NCBI GenBank assembly: GCA_964506465.1
Contig: CAZDLM010000026.1
Coordinates: forward strand, 1-38,818
Direction of reading: 5' to 3'
DNA length: 38,818 bases
From: UBA6109 sp964506465
Lineage (GTDB): Bacteria; Desulfobacterota; Syntrophia; Syntrophales; UBA6109
The notes beneath the pieces were generated by a model. The model was not told where the DNA came from. It did no database searches and saw only the letters and a program-made list of their open reading frames with translations. The position numbers and the translations under genes were made by a program. Positions 1-6,191 of this stretch are shown piece by piece (the stretch's first letter is position 1; each line of letters begins with the position of its first letter).

Positions 1-708
1 CGCCTCCCGGAGAAAGAGCGGCGGCTCGACCTTCAGCTCCTCCCCTCCCCCGCATCTCCCCTCGATCAGAACGAAGGCCCCGGGGGTGCCCCGGTCGTCA
101 TGGACCATGCGGAGACGCTTGGGCTCGATCCCAGCGGCGCGCATCCGGGCCAGGATCTCCACGGAGCGGACGGCGGCGTAGATGAAGAAGGCCCTCCCGT
201 CCGGCTTGAGCAGGTACCGGGCGGTGCGGACAAAGTCCGCGACCGTTCCGCGGATCTCGTGGCGGGCGGCGGCCTTCTCGCTGTCGGGATTGACGCGGCC
301 GGAGAAGACGCGGCGGTAAGGCGGATTGGAGACGACGGCGTCGAAGGAACCGCGCGGAAGCAGGGGCTTGATGTTCCGGATGTCACCGGGGAGGATCTCG
401 ATGCGGTCGGCGAGACCGTTGAGGATCACGTTGCGCCGGGCGAGGTCGGCCAGCCCCGGCTGCAACTCGACGCCCACGGCCCGGATGCCCGGCCGGCGGA
501 CCGCCAGGAGGAGCGGCAGGACTCCACAGCCCGTTCCCAGGTCGCAGATCCGGTCCCCCCGCCGCAGGCGCACGAAATGAGCCAGGAGCAGCGCATCCAC
601 GGAAAACCGGTAGCCCCGCTTCTTCTGCAGGACCTTCAGGCGGCCGTCCAGAAGGCCGTCGAGCGCCTCCCCTTCCTGAATTTCCGGTCCGGTTTCCGGT
701 GCGACCAT
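1..708 (-). CDS. trmN6: tRNA1(Val) adenine-N6 methyltransferase-like, C-terminus cut by window edge
   Basis: Reading leftwards from the ATG at 708, 236 codons stay open to the window edge, so the C-terminus is missing. The protein looks like the TrmN6/YfiC family, SAM-dependent enzymes that methylate N6 of A37 in tRNA1(Val). Visible are the N-terminal segment RGYRFSVDALLLAHFV, the SAM-binding loop DLGTGCGVLPLLLA and the adenine-N6 catalytic motif SNPPY. The order of motifs and spacing fit the family. Its ATG overlaps the TGA of the DUF1015 gene (ATGA, 708-710), so the two are translationally coupled. Another small-substrate or RNA N6-adenine methyltransferase of the same fold cannot be excluded; the methyltransferase class is firm, the exact tRNA target is inferred. 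Confidence 0.78.
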   Translation of the reverse strand, partial: MVAPETGPEIQEGEALDGLLDGRLKVLQKKRGYRFSVDALLLAHFVRLRRGDRICDLGTGCGVLPLLLAVRRPGIRAVGVELQPGLADLARRNVILNGLADRIEILPGDIRNIKPLLPRGSFDAVVSNPPYRRVFSGRVNPDSEKAAARHEIRGTVADFVRTARYLLKPDGRAFFIYAAVRSVEILARMRAAGIEPKRLRMVHDDRGTPGAFVLIEGRCGGGEELKVEPPLFLREA

Positions 709-1955
709 CAGAAGCCTTCCAGGGTATGGACGAAGATGCCGCTGCGAAGTTTCGGCTCGAACCAGGTCGATTTCGGAGGCATCACCTTGCCCGCGTCCGC
801 CACCGCCATGAGTTCGTCCAGGGACGCCGGGAAGAGGGAAAAGGCGACGGCAAAGCGGCCGGAACCGACGAGCCGCTCCAGCTCGTCCATGCCCCTGATC
901 CCGCCGACAAAATCGATCCGCTTTTCCGTCCGCGGGTCCTGGATGCCGAGCAGCGGCTCCAGCAGATCCGTCTGGAGGATGGAAACGTCCAGCGACGCGA
1001 TGGGGTCAGCCTGCCGCTTCGGGTCTGGCTTGGCGACAAGCCGCCGCCAGCGGCCCTTCAGGAACATTCCGAACTCGCCACGCCGCGCCGGCGTACGGGC
1101 CGCAAAACCTTCATGCACGTCAAAGCGTTCCGCGACGCGGCGGAGGAATCCCGCCTCGTCCATGCCGTTCAGGTCCTTCACGACGCGGTTGTAGTCCAGG
1201 ATGCGAAGCTGGTCGTGGGGAAAGAGGACGGCAAGGGTGAAATTGTACTCCTCTTTTCCCGTGTGGCCCGGATTCGCCTCTCTCCGTTTTCGTCCGACGG
1301 CCGCCGCGGCCGCGCAACGGTGATGGCCGTCGGCGATGTAGAGGGCGTCGACCGCCGCAAACCCCGCCCGCAGGGCCGCGATGTCCTTTTCATCGTCGAT
1401 CCGCCACACCGTGTGGCCGTTGCCGTCATCGGCGGTGAAATCGTAAAGCGGCGCCTTCTTCATCGCGGCGGCGACGACGGCGTCGATGTCCTTCCGGCCG
1501 CGGTAGGCGATGAAAACAGGGCCCGTCTGGGCGCAGAGCGTGTCGATGTGCAGCGTGCGTTCGCGCTCCTTGTCGGCCCGCGTGAACTCGTGTTTCTTGA
1601 TGATGCCGGCCTCGTATTCGGCGACGCTGATTCCCGCCGTGATCCCCGTCTGGAAACGCCCTCCCATTCGCTGGCGGTAGACGTAGAAGCAGGGTTTGGA
1701 TTCCCGGACGAAGACGCCTTCGGCGTGGAGCCGGTGCAGATTCTCTTTCGCCTTCGCATAGATGCGGAGGTCTTCGACGCCGCCGGAATCGGGCAGGTCG
1801 ATCTCGGATTTTTCAACGCGCAAAAAGCTCAAGGGTTCGGAGGCGGCCCGGGCTCTCGCCTCCTCGACATTCATAACGTCGTAGGGCAGCGCCGCCACGC
1901 GGCTGACGAGATCCGGCCGGGGCCGAAGGGCGGCAAAAGGGACAACGGTTGACAT
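708..1955 (-). CDS. DUF1015 family conserved protein
   Basis: A 415-residue protein matching the DUF1015 (SpoU-independent, uncharacterised) family over its whole length. Recognisable pieces are the N-terminal VPFAALRPRPDLVSRVAALPYD, the central YVYRQRM stretch followed by GRFQTGITAGISVAEYE, the HEFTRADKERERTLHIDTL block and the strongly conserved ADGHHR motif. The function is not established; members often sit beside serine or amino-acid metabolism genes in anaerobes, which is not the case here. The start is supported by a purine-rich GGGGAGAG just upstream of the ATG at 1955, and a candidate promoter lies at 1986-2014. It is coupled by a 4-base overlap to the downstream methyltransferase gene. 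Confidence 0.85.
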   Translation of the reverse strand: MSTVVPFAALRPRPDLVSRVAALPYDVMNVEEARARAASEPLSFLRVEKSEIDLPDSGGVEDLRIYAKAKENLHRLHAEGVFVRESKPCFYVYRQRMGGRFQTGITAGISVAEYEAGIIKKHEFTRADKERERTLHIDTLCAQTGPVFIAYRGRKDIDAVVAAAMKKAPLYDFTADDGNGHTVWRIDDEKDIAALRAGFAAVDALYIADGHHRCAAAAAVGRKRREANPGHTGKEEYNFTLAVLFPHDQLRILDYNRVVKDLNGMDEAGFLRRVAERFDVHEGFAARTPARRGEFGMFLKGRWRRLVAKPDPKRQADPIASLDVSILQTDLLEPLLGIQDPRTEKRIDFVGGIRGMDELERLVGSGRFAVAFSLFPASLDELMAVADAGKVMPPKSTWFEPKLRSGIFVHTLEGF

Positions 1956-1985
1956 GATTTCTCTCCCCGATTTGAAGTTGACGAA

Positions 1986-2014
1986 TTCCTACCACAATGC
2001 CGTGGTCCGTGCAA
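1986..2014 (-). promoter_or_regulatory. Candidate sigma70 promoter of the DUF1015-trmN6 pair
   Basis: On the minus strand TTGCAC (2009-2014) and TAGGAA (1986-1991) are separated by 17 bases, with TGTGG directly before the -10, resembling an extended -10. It lies about 30 bases upstream of the DUF1015 start. The hexamers are imperfect, so this is a moderate prediction. Confidence 0.4.
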
Positions 2015-2051
2015 CGCACAAGGGGGAGAGTGTCCGGAGGGACGCCGACCT

Positions 2052-2094
2052 TTCCGCAGGCCCGCGGGCATGATGCGGCCGCGGCCTGCGGGAA
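2052..2094. terminator. Strong GC-rich hairpin between the SOR and DUF1015 genes
   Basis: Bases 2052-2067 and 2079-2094 form an almost perfect inverted repeat (about 15 paired bases with one bulge, GCAGGC core, 11-base loop). It lies just past the stop of the superoxide reductase gene, which is transcribed leftwards. No T-tract follows, so it could be an RNA stability or attenuating element rather than a classical intrinsic terminator. Confidence 0.4.
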
Positions 2095-2129
2095 CGCGTC
2101 TTCGCAGGAGGCTTCCGGGGCGGGAGGCA

Positions 2130-2609
2130 TCAGGCGAGGGAGATGTCCAGGCTGCCCTCCCAGAGGCCGTGGAGATTGCATCGCTGCACCGCGATCAGCG
2201 TCACCTTCCCGCCGGCGGCGGCGCCCGCCGGAAGCATCACGGAAAATGCGGCCTTGGGAGCGAGATATCCCTTCGGTTGGAAATCGATCCGGCCCGCGGG
2301 TTCGTTCCCGATGCTGAGCTCGATGTACTCGATCCAGTGAGCCGGTCCCATCGGATGGACGTTCTCGCCGACTGAGACCTCCACGGTGAAGGGCTCGCCC
2401 GCCTTGACCGTTGCCGGGGCCGTGAGGACCGGCGCATGTCCCTTCTCAAGCGGGGTCTTCCGGGCGGGGTCCTTGACCCGGTTGATCCCCTCGAAGAGGG
2501 ACTGATCCACCTTCGTGGGGAAGTAGCGCTCCGCCGCCGCCGCGGCGTCGGCAATGCCCACCGCCATCGAGGCCGCGACCGCGCCTTTCAGAAATGCCCG
2601 TCTGTCCAT
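2130..2609 (-). CDS. Tat-exported superoxide reductase (neelaredoxin/desulfoferrodoxin type)
   Basis: A 159-residue protein with a twin-arginine signal (DRRAFLKG, then a hydrophobic Ala-rich stretch to about residue 27), so it should fold in the cytoplasm and act in the periplasm. The mature part is a class II superoxide reductase domain that reduces superoxide to hydrogen peroxide at a mononuclear iron centre. All five iron ligands can be placed: H58 in EKGHAPVL, H85 and H91 in HPMGPAHWIEYIEL, and C144 and H147 in CNLHGLW. The catalytic Glu-Lys pair lies just before H58, but a Gly separates Lys from His, unlike EKHVP of the best-known enzymes. No N-terminal desulforedoxin domain is present. 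GGAGG about 7 bases before the ATG supports the start. The electron donor is not encoded nearby. Confidence 0.85.
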   Translation of the reverse strand: MDRRAFLKGAVAASMAVGIADAAAAAERYFPTKVDQSLFEGINRVKDPARKTPLEKGHAPVLTAPATVKAGEPFTVEVSVGENVHPMGPAHWIEYIELSIGNEPAGRIDFQPKGYLAPKAAFSVMLPAGAAAGGKVTLIAVQRCNLHGLWEGSLDISLA

Positions 2610-2689
2610 CCTGCACCTCCGTCATTTTCGGCTGCGACCGGCTGGGCGCCGCTTCCGGCGGTCCATACGGCGCAGCAGATTCTGGAATC

Positions 2690-2718
2690 ATTGTAGAAGG
2701 CGATTCTCTGCGCGGCAA
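2690..2718 (-). promoter_or_regulatory. Sigma70 promoter of the superoxide reductase gene
   Basis: Minus-strand TTGCCG (2713-2718), a 17-base spacer and TACAAT (2690-2695), with about 80 bases of leader before the ATG at 2609. The -10 matches five of six consensus positions and the -35 four of six. Confidence 0.55.
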
Positions 2719-2751
2719 CGCGAATTGGTGGGTGGGAAAATGGTAGGCTGA

Positions 2752-2808
2752 GCCCGTCATCGGGAGGATTCACCCGCTTCAAGCCGTCCGGATCCTCCCG
2801 CGACGGGC
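2752..2808. repeat. Long imperfect inverted repeat in the divergent SOR/pterin-cluster spacer
   Basis: Arms 2752-2769 and 2792-2808 pair as GCCCGTC..CGGGAGGAT against ATCCTCCCG.GACGGGC, 16 pairs with a small internal bulge and a 22-base loop. It sits between two divergent promoters (2690-2718 leftward, 2831-2858 rightward) in the 308-base spacer 2610-2917, which otherwise holds only those promoters and the adjoining palindrome. It could be an operator for a dimeric regulator or a boundary hairpin; nothing in it shows which. Confidence 0.45.
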
Positions 2809-2826
2809 CCCTGTTCGAACCGGGCC
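2806..2826. promoter_or_regulatory. Palindrome next to the -35 of the pterin-like operon (candidate operator)
   Basis: GGCCC, CT, the perfect 8-base palindrome GTTCGAAC (2813-2820), C, then GGGCC form a dyad ending four bases before the TTGACA at 2831. Position and symmetry are typical of a regulator site. The GTTCGAAC core recalls the T-arm of a tRNA, but no acceptor or anticodon arms flank it. Confidence 0.4.
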
Positions 2827-2830
2827 ATTG

Positions 2831-2858
2831 TTGACACCCTTTTGATAGGACTTATATT
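2831..2858 (+). promoter_or_regulatory. Strong sigma70 promoter of the 2918-6161 operon
   Basis: A perfect TTGACA (2831-2836), a 16-base spacer and TATATT (2853-2858), in an AT-rich pocket of an otherwise GC-rich region. The predicted leader runs about 50 bases to the ATG at 2918 and lacks an obvious Shine-Dalgarno. Confidence 0.7.
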
Positions 2859-2917
2859 AAAAAAGTATTCTGCAGCCGACAAATAACCTGATCAGCGGAC
2901 AGCCAAATTTTCATGCC

Positions 2918-3637
2918 ATGGGATCGATAGCCGAAAAAATTCAATGCTGTCTCGAGGAAGCGCCCGATCGGATCAACGGCGGACGACCTTACGTGACCCT
3001 CAGCTATGCCCAGAGCATTGACGGTTCCATCGCTCAGAAGCCGGGAAGGCCGCTGGCCATCAGTTGTCAGGATTCCCTCGTCTTCACGCACTGGCTGCGG
3101 TCCATCCACGACGGGCTCCTCGTCGGCATCGGCACGATCCTGGCCGACAATCCCGCCCTGACGGTCCGGTACGTCGACGGCAGGAGTCCCCAGCCGATCA
3201 TCGTTGACGGGCGGCTGCGTTTTCCGCTGGATGCCCGGGCCCTGCAGCACCACAATCATGCGCCGTGGATCGCGACAGCCGAGACGTCGGACACCGGACG
3301 CGAGCAGACGCTCCTGAAGTCGGGCGCCAGGGTTATGAGGATACCGCCCCGCCCGGACGGCCTGCTCGACCTGAAGGCCCTGCTCCGGCGGCTCGCCGAG
3401 CTGAACATCACGAGCCTCATGGTGGAGGGCGGCGCTGAAATCATCACAAGTTTCCTGAAGGATCGGCTCGTCGATCAGCTCGTCCTGACCATCAGCCCCA
3501 TCTACGTCGGCGGCATGCATGCAGTCTGGCCCCTGCAGCTCAGCCTCCAAGATCCGCCCGTCCTTCGGAACATGGAATGGGAGACGTGCGGATCGGACGT
3601 GGTCCTCCGGGCCGATGTCGCCTGGAACGGGAAATGA
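2918..3637 (+). CDS. Stand-alone RibD C-terminal (dihydrofolate reductase-like) reductase
   Basis: A 239-residue protein made only of the RibD C-terminal domain, the NADPH-dependent fold that reduces the ribosyl group of the riboflavin pyrimidine intermediate and is shared with dihydrofolate reductases. Family blocks are clear: YVTLSYAQSIDGSIA (about residues 24-38), VGIGTILADNPALTVR, QPIIVDGRLRFPLDARAL and MVEGGAEIITSFL followed by LVDQLVLTISPIYVGG. The deaminase domain of bifunctional RibD is absent and no other riboflavin genes are near, so it is probably not the housekeeping RibD. Its neighbours (ATGA overlap with the next gene, then a PTPS-like gene) suggest a pyrimidine or pterin substrate. 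The first 20 residues and the exact start are uncertain because no clear ribosome-binding site is present. Confidence 0.82.
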   Translation: MGSIAEKIQCCLEEAPDRINGGRPYVTLSYAQSIDGSIAQKPGRPLAISCQDSLVFTHWLRSIHDGLLVGIGTILADNPALTVRYVDGRSPQPIIVDGRLRFPLDARALQHHNHAPWIATAETSDTGREQTLLKSGARVMRIPPRPDGLLDLKALLRRLAELNITSLMVEGGAEIITSFLKDRLVDQLVLTISPIYVGGMHAVWPLQLSLQDPPVLRNMEWETCGSDVVLRADVAWNGK

Positions 3638-4659
3638 ACCGCGCCGCCCTCTATTTTACAGCTCCCGGTCTTCTCGAGATCCGCGAGGAACCCCTGCCCT
3701 CTCCGCCTCCCGGCAAGGTCCTCGTCAAGACCCTCCTCTCCGCGATCAGCGCCGGCTCCGAACTGCTGGCGTACCGCGGCCTCTGTCCTCCCGATCTCCC
3801 CCTCGACCAGTCCATCCCGAGCCTTCAGGGAAAATGCGCATTCCCCATGAAGTACGGTTACTCCCTCGTGGGAAGGGTGACGGCCCTGGGAAGCGGCGTG
3901 CCGGGCGAATGGGAGGACCGCACGGTCTTTTCCTTTCAACCCCATGCAAGCGCTTTTGCCGCCGCCGTCGAGGAGCTCCTGCCGCTCCCAGCGGGCGTTT
4001 CACCGGAAGAGGCGCTCTTCCTGCCGAATCTGGAAACCGCCGTCAACCTGGTGATGGATGGAAGACCCGTCATCGGCGAAAAGGCGGTCGTCTTCGGCCA
4101 GGGGATCGTGGGGCTGCTCACGACCGCCGTCCTGGGCATGCATCCCCTGGCGAGTCTCCTTGCCGTGGACCGGCACCCGCTGCGCCGCGAAGCATCGCTT
4201 CAGTTCGGCGCCGCCGCGGCTTTCGACGCCTCCGATCCGAATCTTGCCGACGCCGTCATGGACGGACTCGAAAAAGAAGATGGCCGGGAGGGTGCCGATC
4301 TGGCCTTCGAAATATCCGGAGCGCCGGAGGCGCTGGAGCAGGCGATTTCCGTGACGGGCTTCAGCGGCAGGATCGTGATCGGCTCCTGGTACGGCGTCAA
4401 GCCGGTCCGTCTGAACCTCGGAGGGGCCTTCCACCGCAGCCGCATCCGCCTGATCGCCAGCCAGGTCAGCACGATCGATCCCGAGTTTTCCGGCCGCTGG
4501 ACCAAGGCGAGGCGCCTGGCCCTTGTCTGGTCCCTTCTGAAGAGGACGGCCCCCGCGCGTCTGATCACGCAGCGTTTCCCTTTCGCACACGCCCGCGAAG
4601 CGTACGATTTCCTGGACAGGCAGCCGGAGCGATGCCTCCAGGTCATCTTTCAATATTGA
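3634..4659 (+). CDS. MDR-family dehydrogenase without catalytic zinc ligands (BchC-like group)
   Basis: A 341-residue medium-chain dehydrogenase/reductase. The ATG at 3634 overlaps the preceding stop (ATGA) and begins exactly where family homology begins (MNRAALYFTAPG), so I prefer it to an upstream in-frame ATG at 3577. The Rossmann loop GQGIVG (in VVFGQGIVGLL) and an acidic residue ending the second strand (AVDRHPLRRE) point to NAD(H) preference. The usual catalytic Cys is replaced in LSAISAGSELL and the GHE zinc motif reads GYSLVG, as in the group containing the bacteriochlorophyllide dehydrogenase BchC. A classical zinc alcohol dehydrogenase is therefore unlikely; an oxidoreductase of an unusual ring or side-chain substrate is inferred from the neighbours. 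Confidence 0.8.
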   Translation: MNRAALYFTAPGLLEIREEPLPSPPPGKVLVKTLLSAISAGSELLAYRGLCPPDLPLDQSIPSLQGKCAFPMKYGYSLVGRVTALGSGVPGEWEDRTVFSFQPHASAFAAAVEELLPLPAGVSPEEALFLPNLETAVNLVMDGRPVIGEKAVVFGQGIVGLLTTAVLGMHPLASLLAVDRHPLRREASLQFGAAAAFDASDPNLADAVMDGLEKEDGREGADLAFEISGAPEALEQAISVTGFSGRIVIGSWYGVKPVRLNLGGAFHRSRIRLIASQVSTIDPEFSGRWTKARRLALVWSLLKRTAPARLITQRFPFAHAREAYDFLDRQPERCLQVIFQY

Positions 4660-4686
4660 CGGGCCCGCGCCCCGGAGGATGTCAGC

Positions 4687-5067
4687 ATGTTTCAGGTTGC
4701 AGTTCGACGGCATTTCACGGCCCGGCATTTCCTCACCGGCGGCGACTGGGGAGGCGAAAACCAACCCCATGAGCACGGCTACACCGTCGAGGTCCGGCTG
4801 GAAGGGCCATGGCTCGACGGGCACGGGTTCCTCATGGATATCGTTGAAATCGAAGGCCGCATGGATGGAATCGCGAACCGCCTGCAGGGCGGCCTTCTCA
4901 ACGAACTCCCGGAATTTGCGGGGCTGAACCCCAGCATGGAACGCCTGGCGGACCAATGCTGCCGCTGGTTCCTCGACGGCCTGAACAAAGCGCCGATATC
5001 CGCCGTAGAGGTCAGGGTCTTTGAAAATGAGGACGCATGGGCCGCCTGCCGGAGGGAGGTCCCATGA
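4687..5067 (+). CDS. PTPS/QueD-like tetrahydropterin synthase homologue with altered active site
   Basis: A 126-residue single-domain protein of the 6-pyruvoyl-tetrahydropterin synthase/QueD fold, of normal length. The three zinc histidines are kept: H14 in FTARHFL, and H28 and H30 in PHEHGYTVEV. The pterin-anchoring Glu is kept (E113 in VRVFE), as is the NPSMERLA block. The catalytic Cys, four residues before the first His of HxH, is Glu24, the replacement known from PTPS-III enzymes that make 6-hydroxymethyl-dihydropterin. The Asp-His dyad of the usual LDHxxLN motif is also gone (L66-QGGLLN). It should still bind zinc and a pterin but cannot use the standard mechanism. GGAGG at 4674-4678 fixes the start; the stop overlaps the glycosyltransferase ATG. 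Confidence 0.82.
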   Translation: MFQVAVRRHFTARHFLTGGDWGGENQPHEHGYTVEVRLEGPWLDGHGFLMDIVEIEGRMDGIANRLQGGLLNELPEFAGLNPSMERLADQCCRWFLDGLNKAPISAVEVRVFENEDAWAACRREVP

Positions 5068-6161
5068 AGATCGGCCTCGCCATCTACGGCTCCGCGGACC
5101 AGGTCTCCGGCGGCTATCTTTACGACCGCATGATGGCGGATCGCCTCCGGCGCAGCGGTGCGCAGGTTGAAGTCCTCTCGCTGCGTCCGGGAAGCTACCT
5201 TTCCTGCCTGGCAGACAATTTCTTCAGCGACCTGCCGAAAACCCTTCAGAAAAGAAGGCCCGACGTGCTGCTGCAGGATGAGCTCTGCCATCCCTCCCTT
5301 CTTCGCCTGAATCCGCAATTGAAGAGGACGCTGGGATGTCCCGTGATCTCCATCGTGCACCACCTCCGCATTCTTGAACCGCATGCCGAACGGCTGATTG
5401 GGCTGTACCGGCGCATGGAGAAGAGGTACCTGGAGACCGCGGACGGGTTCATATTCAACAGCGAGACCACCCGCGCCGCCGTTGAGAGTCTTCTCGGCGG
5501 GGAACGCCCATCCGTCGTCGCCTATCCGGGAGGCGACCACGTGCGGCCCGCCGTAACGGATGCGGCCATCCGCGAGCGGAGCCAGGGGCCCCGGGCCTTG
5601 GAGATCCTCTTCATCGGCAACGTGATCCCGCGAAAGGGCCTTCATACGCTGATTGCCGCCCTCGGCGGGCTTCGGCGGGAGAATTGGCGTCTGACCGTCG
5701 CCGGAAGCCTCACCGCCGATATCGCCTATGCCGCGAGGGTTCGCGGACTGATCGCCGCCGCCGGCATTGAGGACCGGGTGGAGTTGATCGGCTCGATCGA
5801 CGATGCAAGACGGGAGAATCTGCTGGAGACTTCTCATTGCCTGGCTGTTCCTTCCCTTTACGAAGGGTTCGGCATCGTCTATCTGGAGGCTATGGCCTAC
5901 GGGCTGCCCGTCCTCGCTTCGACGGCCGGGGCCGTCCCCGAAGCGATTGCCGACGGCATCGAGGGATTTCTTGTCGCTCCCGGAGATGCGACGGCCCTTG
6001 CCGCCCGCATCGACCGGTTCATCCACGACCGGGACCGGCTCGCCGTCATGGGCGCGGCGGCGAGGAAGCGTTACGCGAAACACCCCTCCTGGGCTGCCGG
6101 CGCGGCGCGCATTCATGATTTCCTTCGGGAGATGGTCGCCAGGAAGGGACGGAAAGCTTAG
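5064..6161 (+). CDS. GT4-family glycosyltransferase
   Basis: A 365-residue GT-B fold retaining glycosyltransferase of family 4. The C-terminal half carries ALEILFIGNVIPRKGLHTL, the donor-site region and the EX7E motif EGFGIVYLEAM. The N-terminal half begins MKIGLAIYGSADQVSGG, with a Gly-rich acceptor-domain loop. The ATG at 5064 overlaps the preceding TGA (ATGA) and follows GGAGGGAGG; a start at 5037 would lack this. No membrane segment or export signal is visible, so it is cytoplasmic. GT4 enzymes mostly build lipopolysaccharide or small glycosides. Coupling to RibD-C, MDR and PTPS-like genes suggests it glycosylates their product, as cyanobacteria do with biopterin, but the acceptor cannot be read from sequence. 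Confidence 0.85.
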   Translation: MKIGLAIYGSADQVSGGYLYDRMMADRLRRSGAQVEVLSLRPGSYLSCLADNFFSDLPKTLQKRRPDVLLQDELCHPSLLRLNPQLKRTLGCPVISIVHHLRILEPHAERLIGLYRRMEKRYLETADGFIFNSETTRAAVESLLGGERPSVVAYPGGDHVRPAVTDAAIRERSQGPRALEILFIGNVIPRKGLHTLIAALGGLRRENWRLTVAGSLTADIAYAARVRGLIAAAGIEDRVELIGSIDDARRENLLETSHCLAVPSLYEGFGIVYLEAMAYGLPVLASTAGAVPEAIADGIEGFLVAPGDATALAARIDRFIHDRDRLAVMGAAARKRYAKHPSWAAGAARIHDFLREMVARKGRKA

Positions 6162-6191
6162 CAGGCCGGGAAGTGCTTCCGTGAAAAGGCC

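Noticed and set aside
2806..2826. A tRNA T-arm-like sequence around GTTCGAAC
   Set aside because: No acceptor, D or anticodon arms can be drawn around it. It is better explained as a palindromic operator-like site.
2918..6161. Reading the RibD-C/PTPS-like genes as riboflavin or queuosine synthesis
   Set aside because: No ribA, ribB, ribE, ribH, queC, queE or queF genes are adjacent, the deaminase domain of RibD is missing and the PTPS-like catalytic residues are altered.
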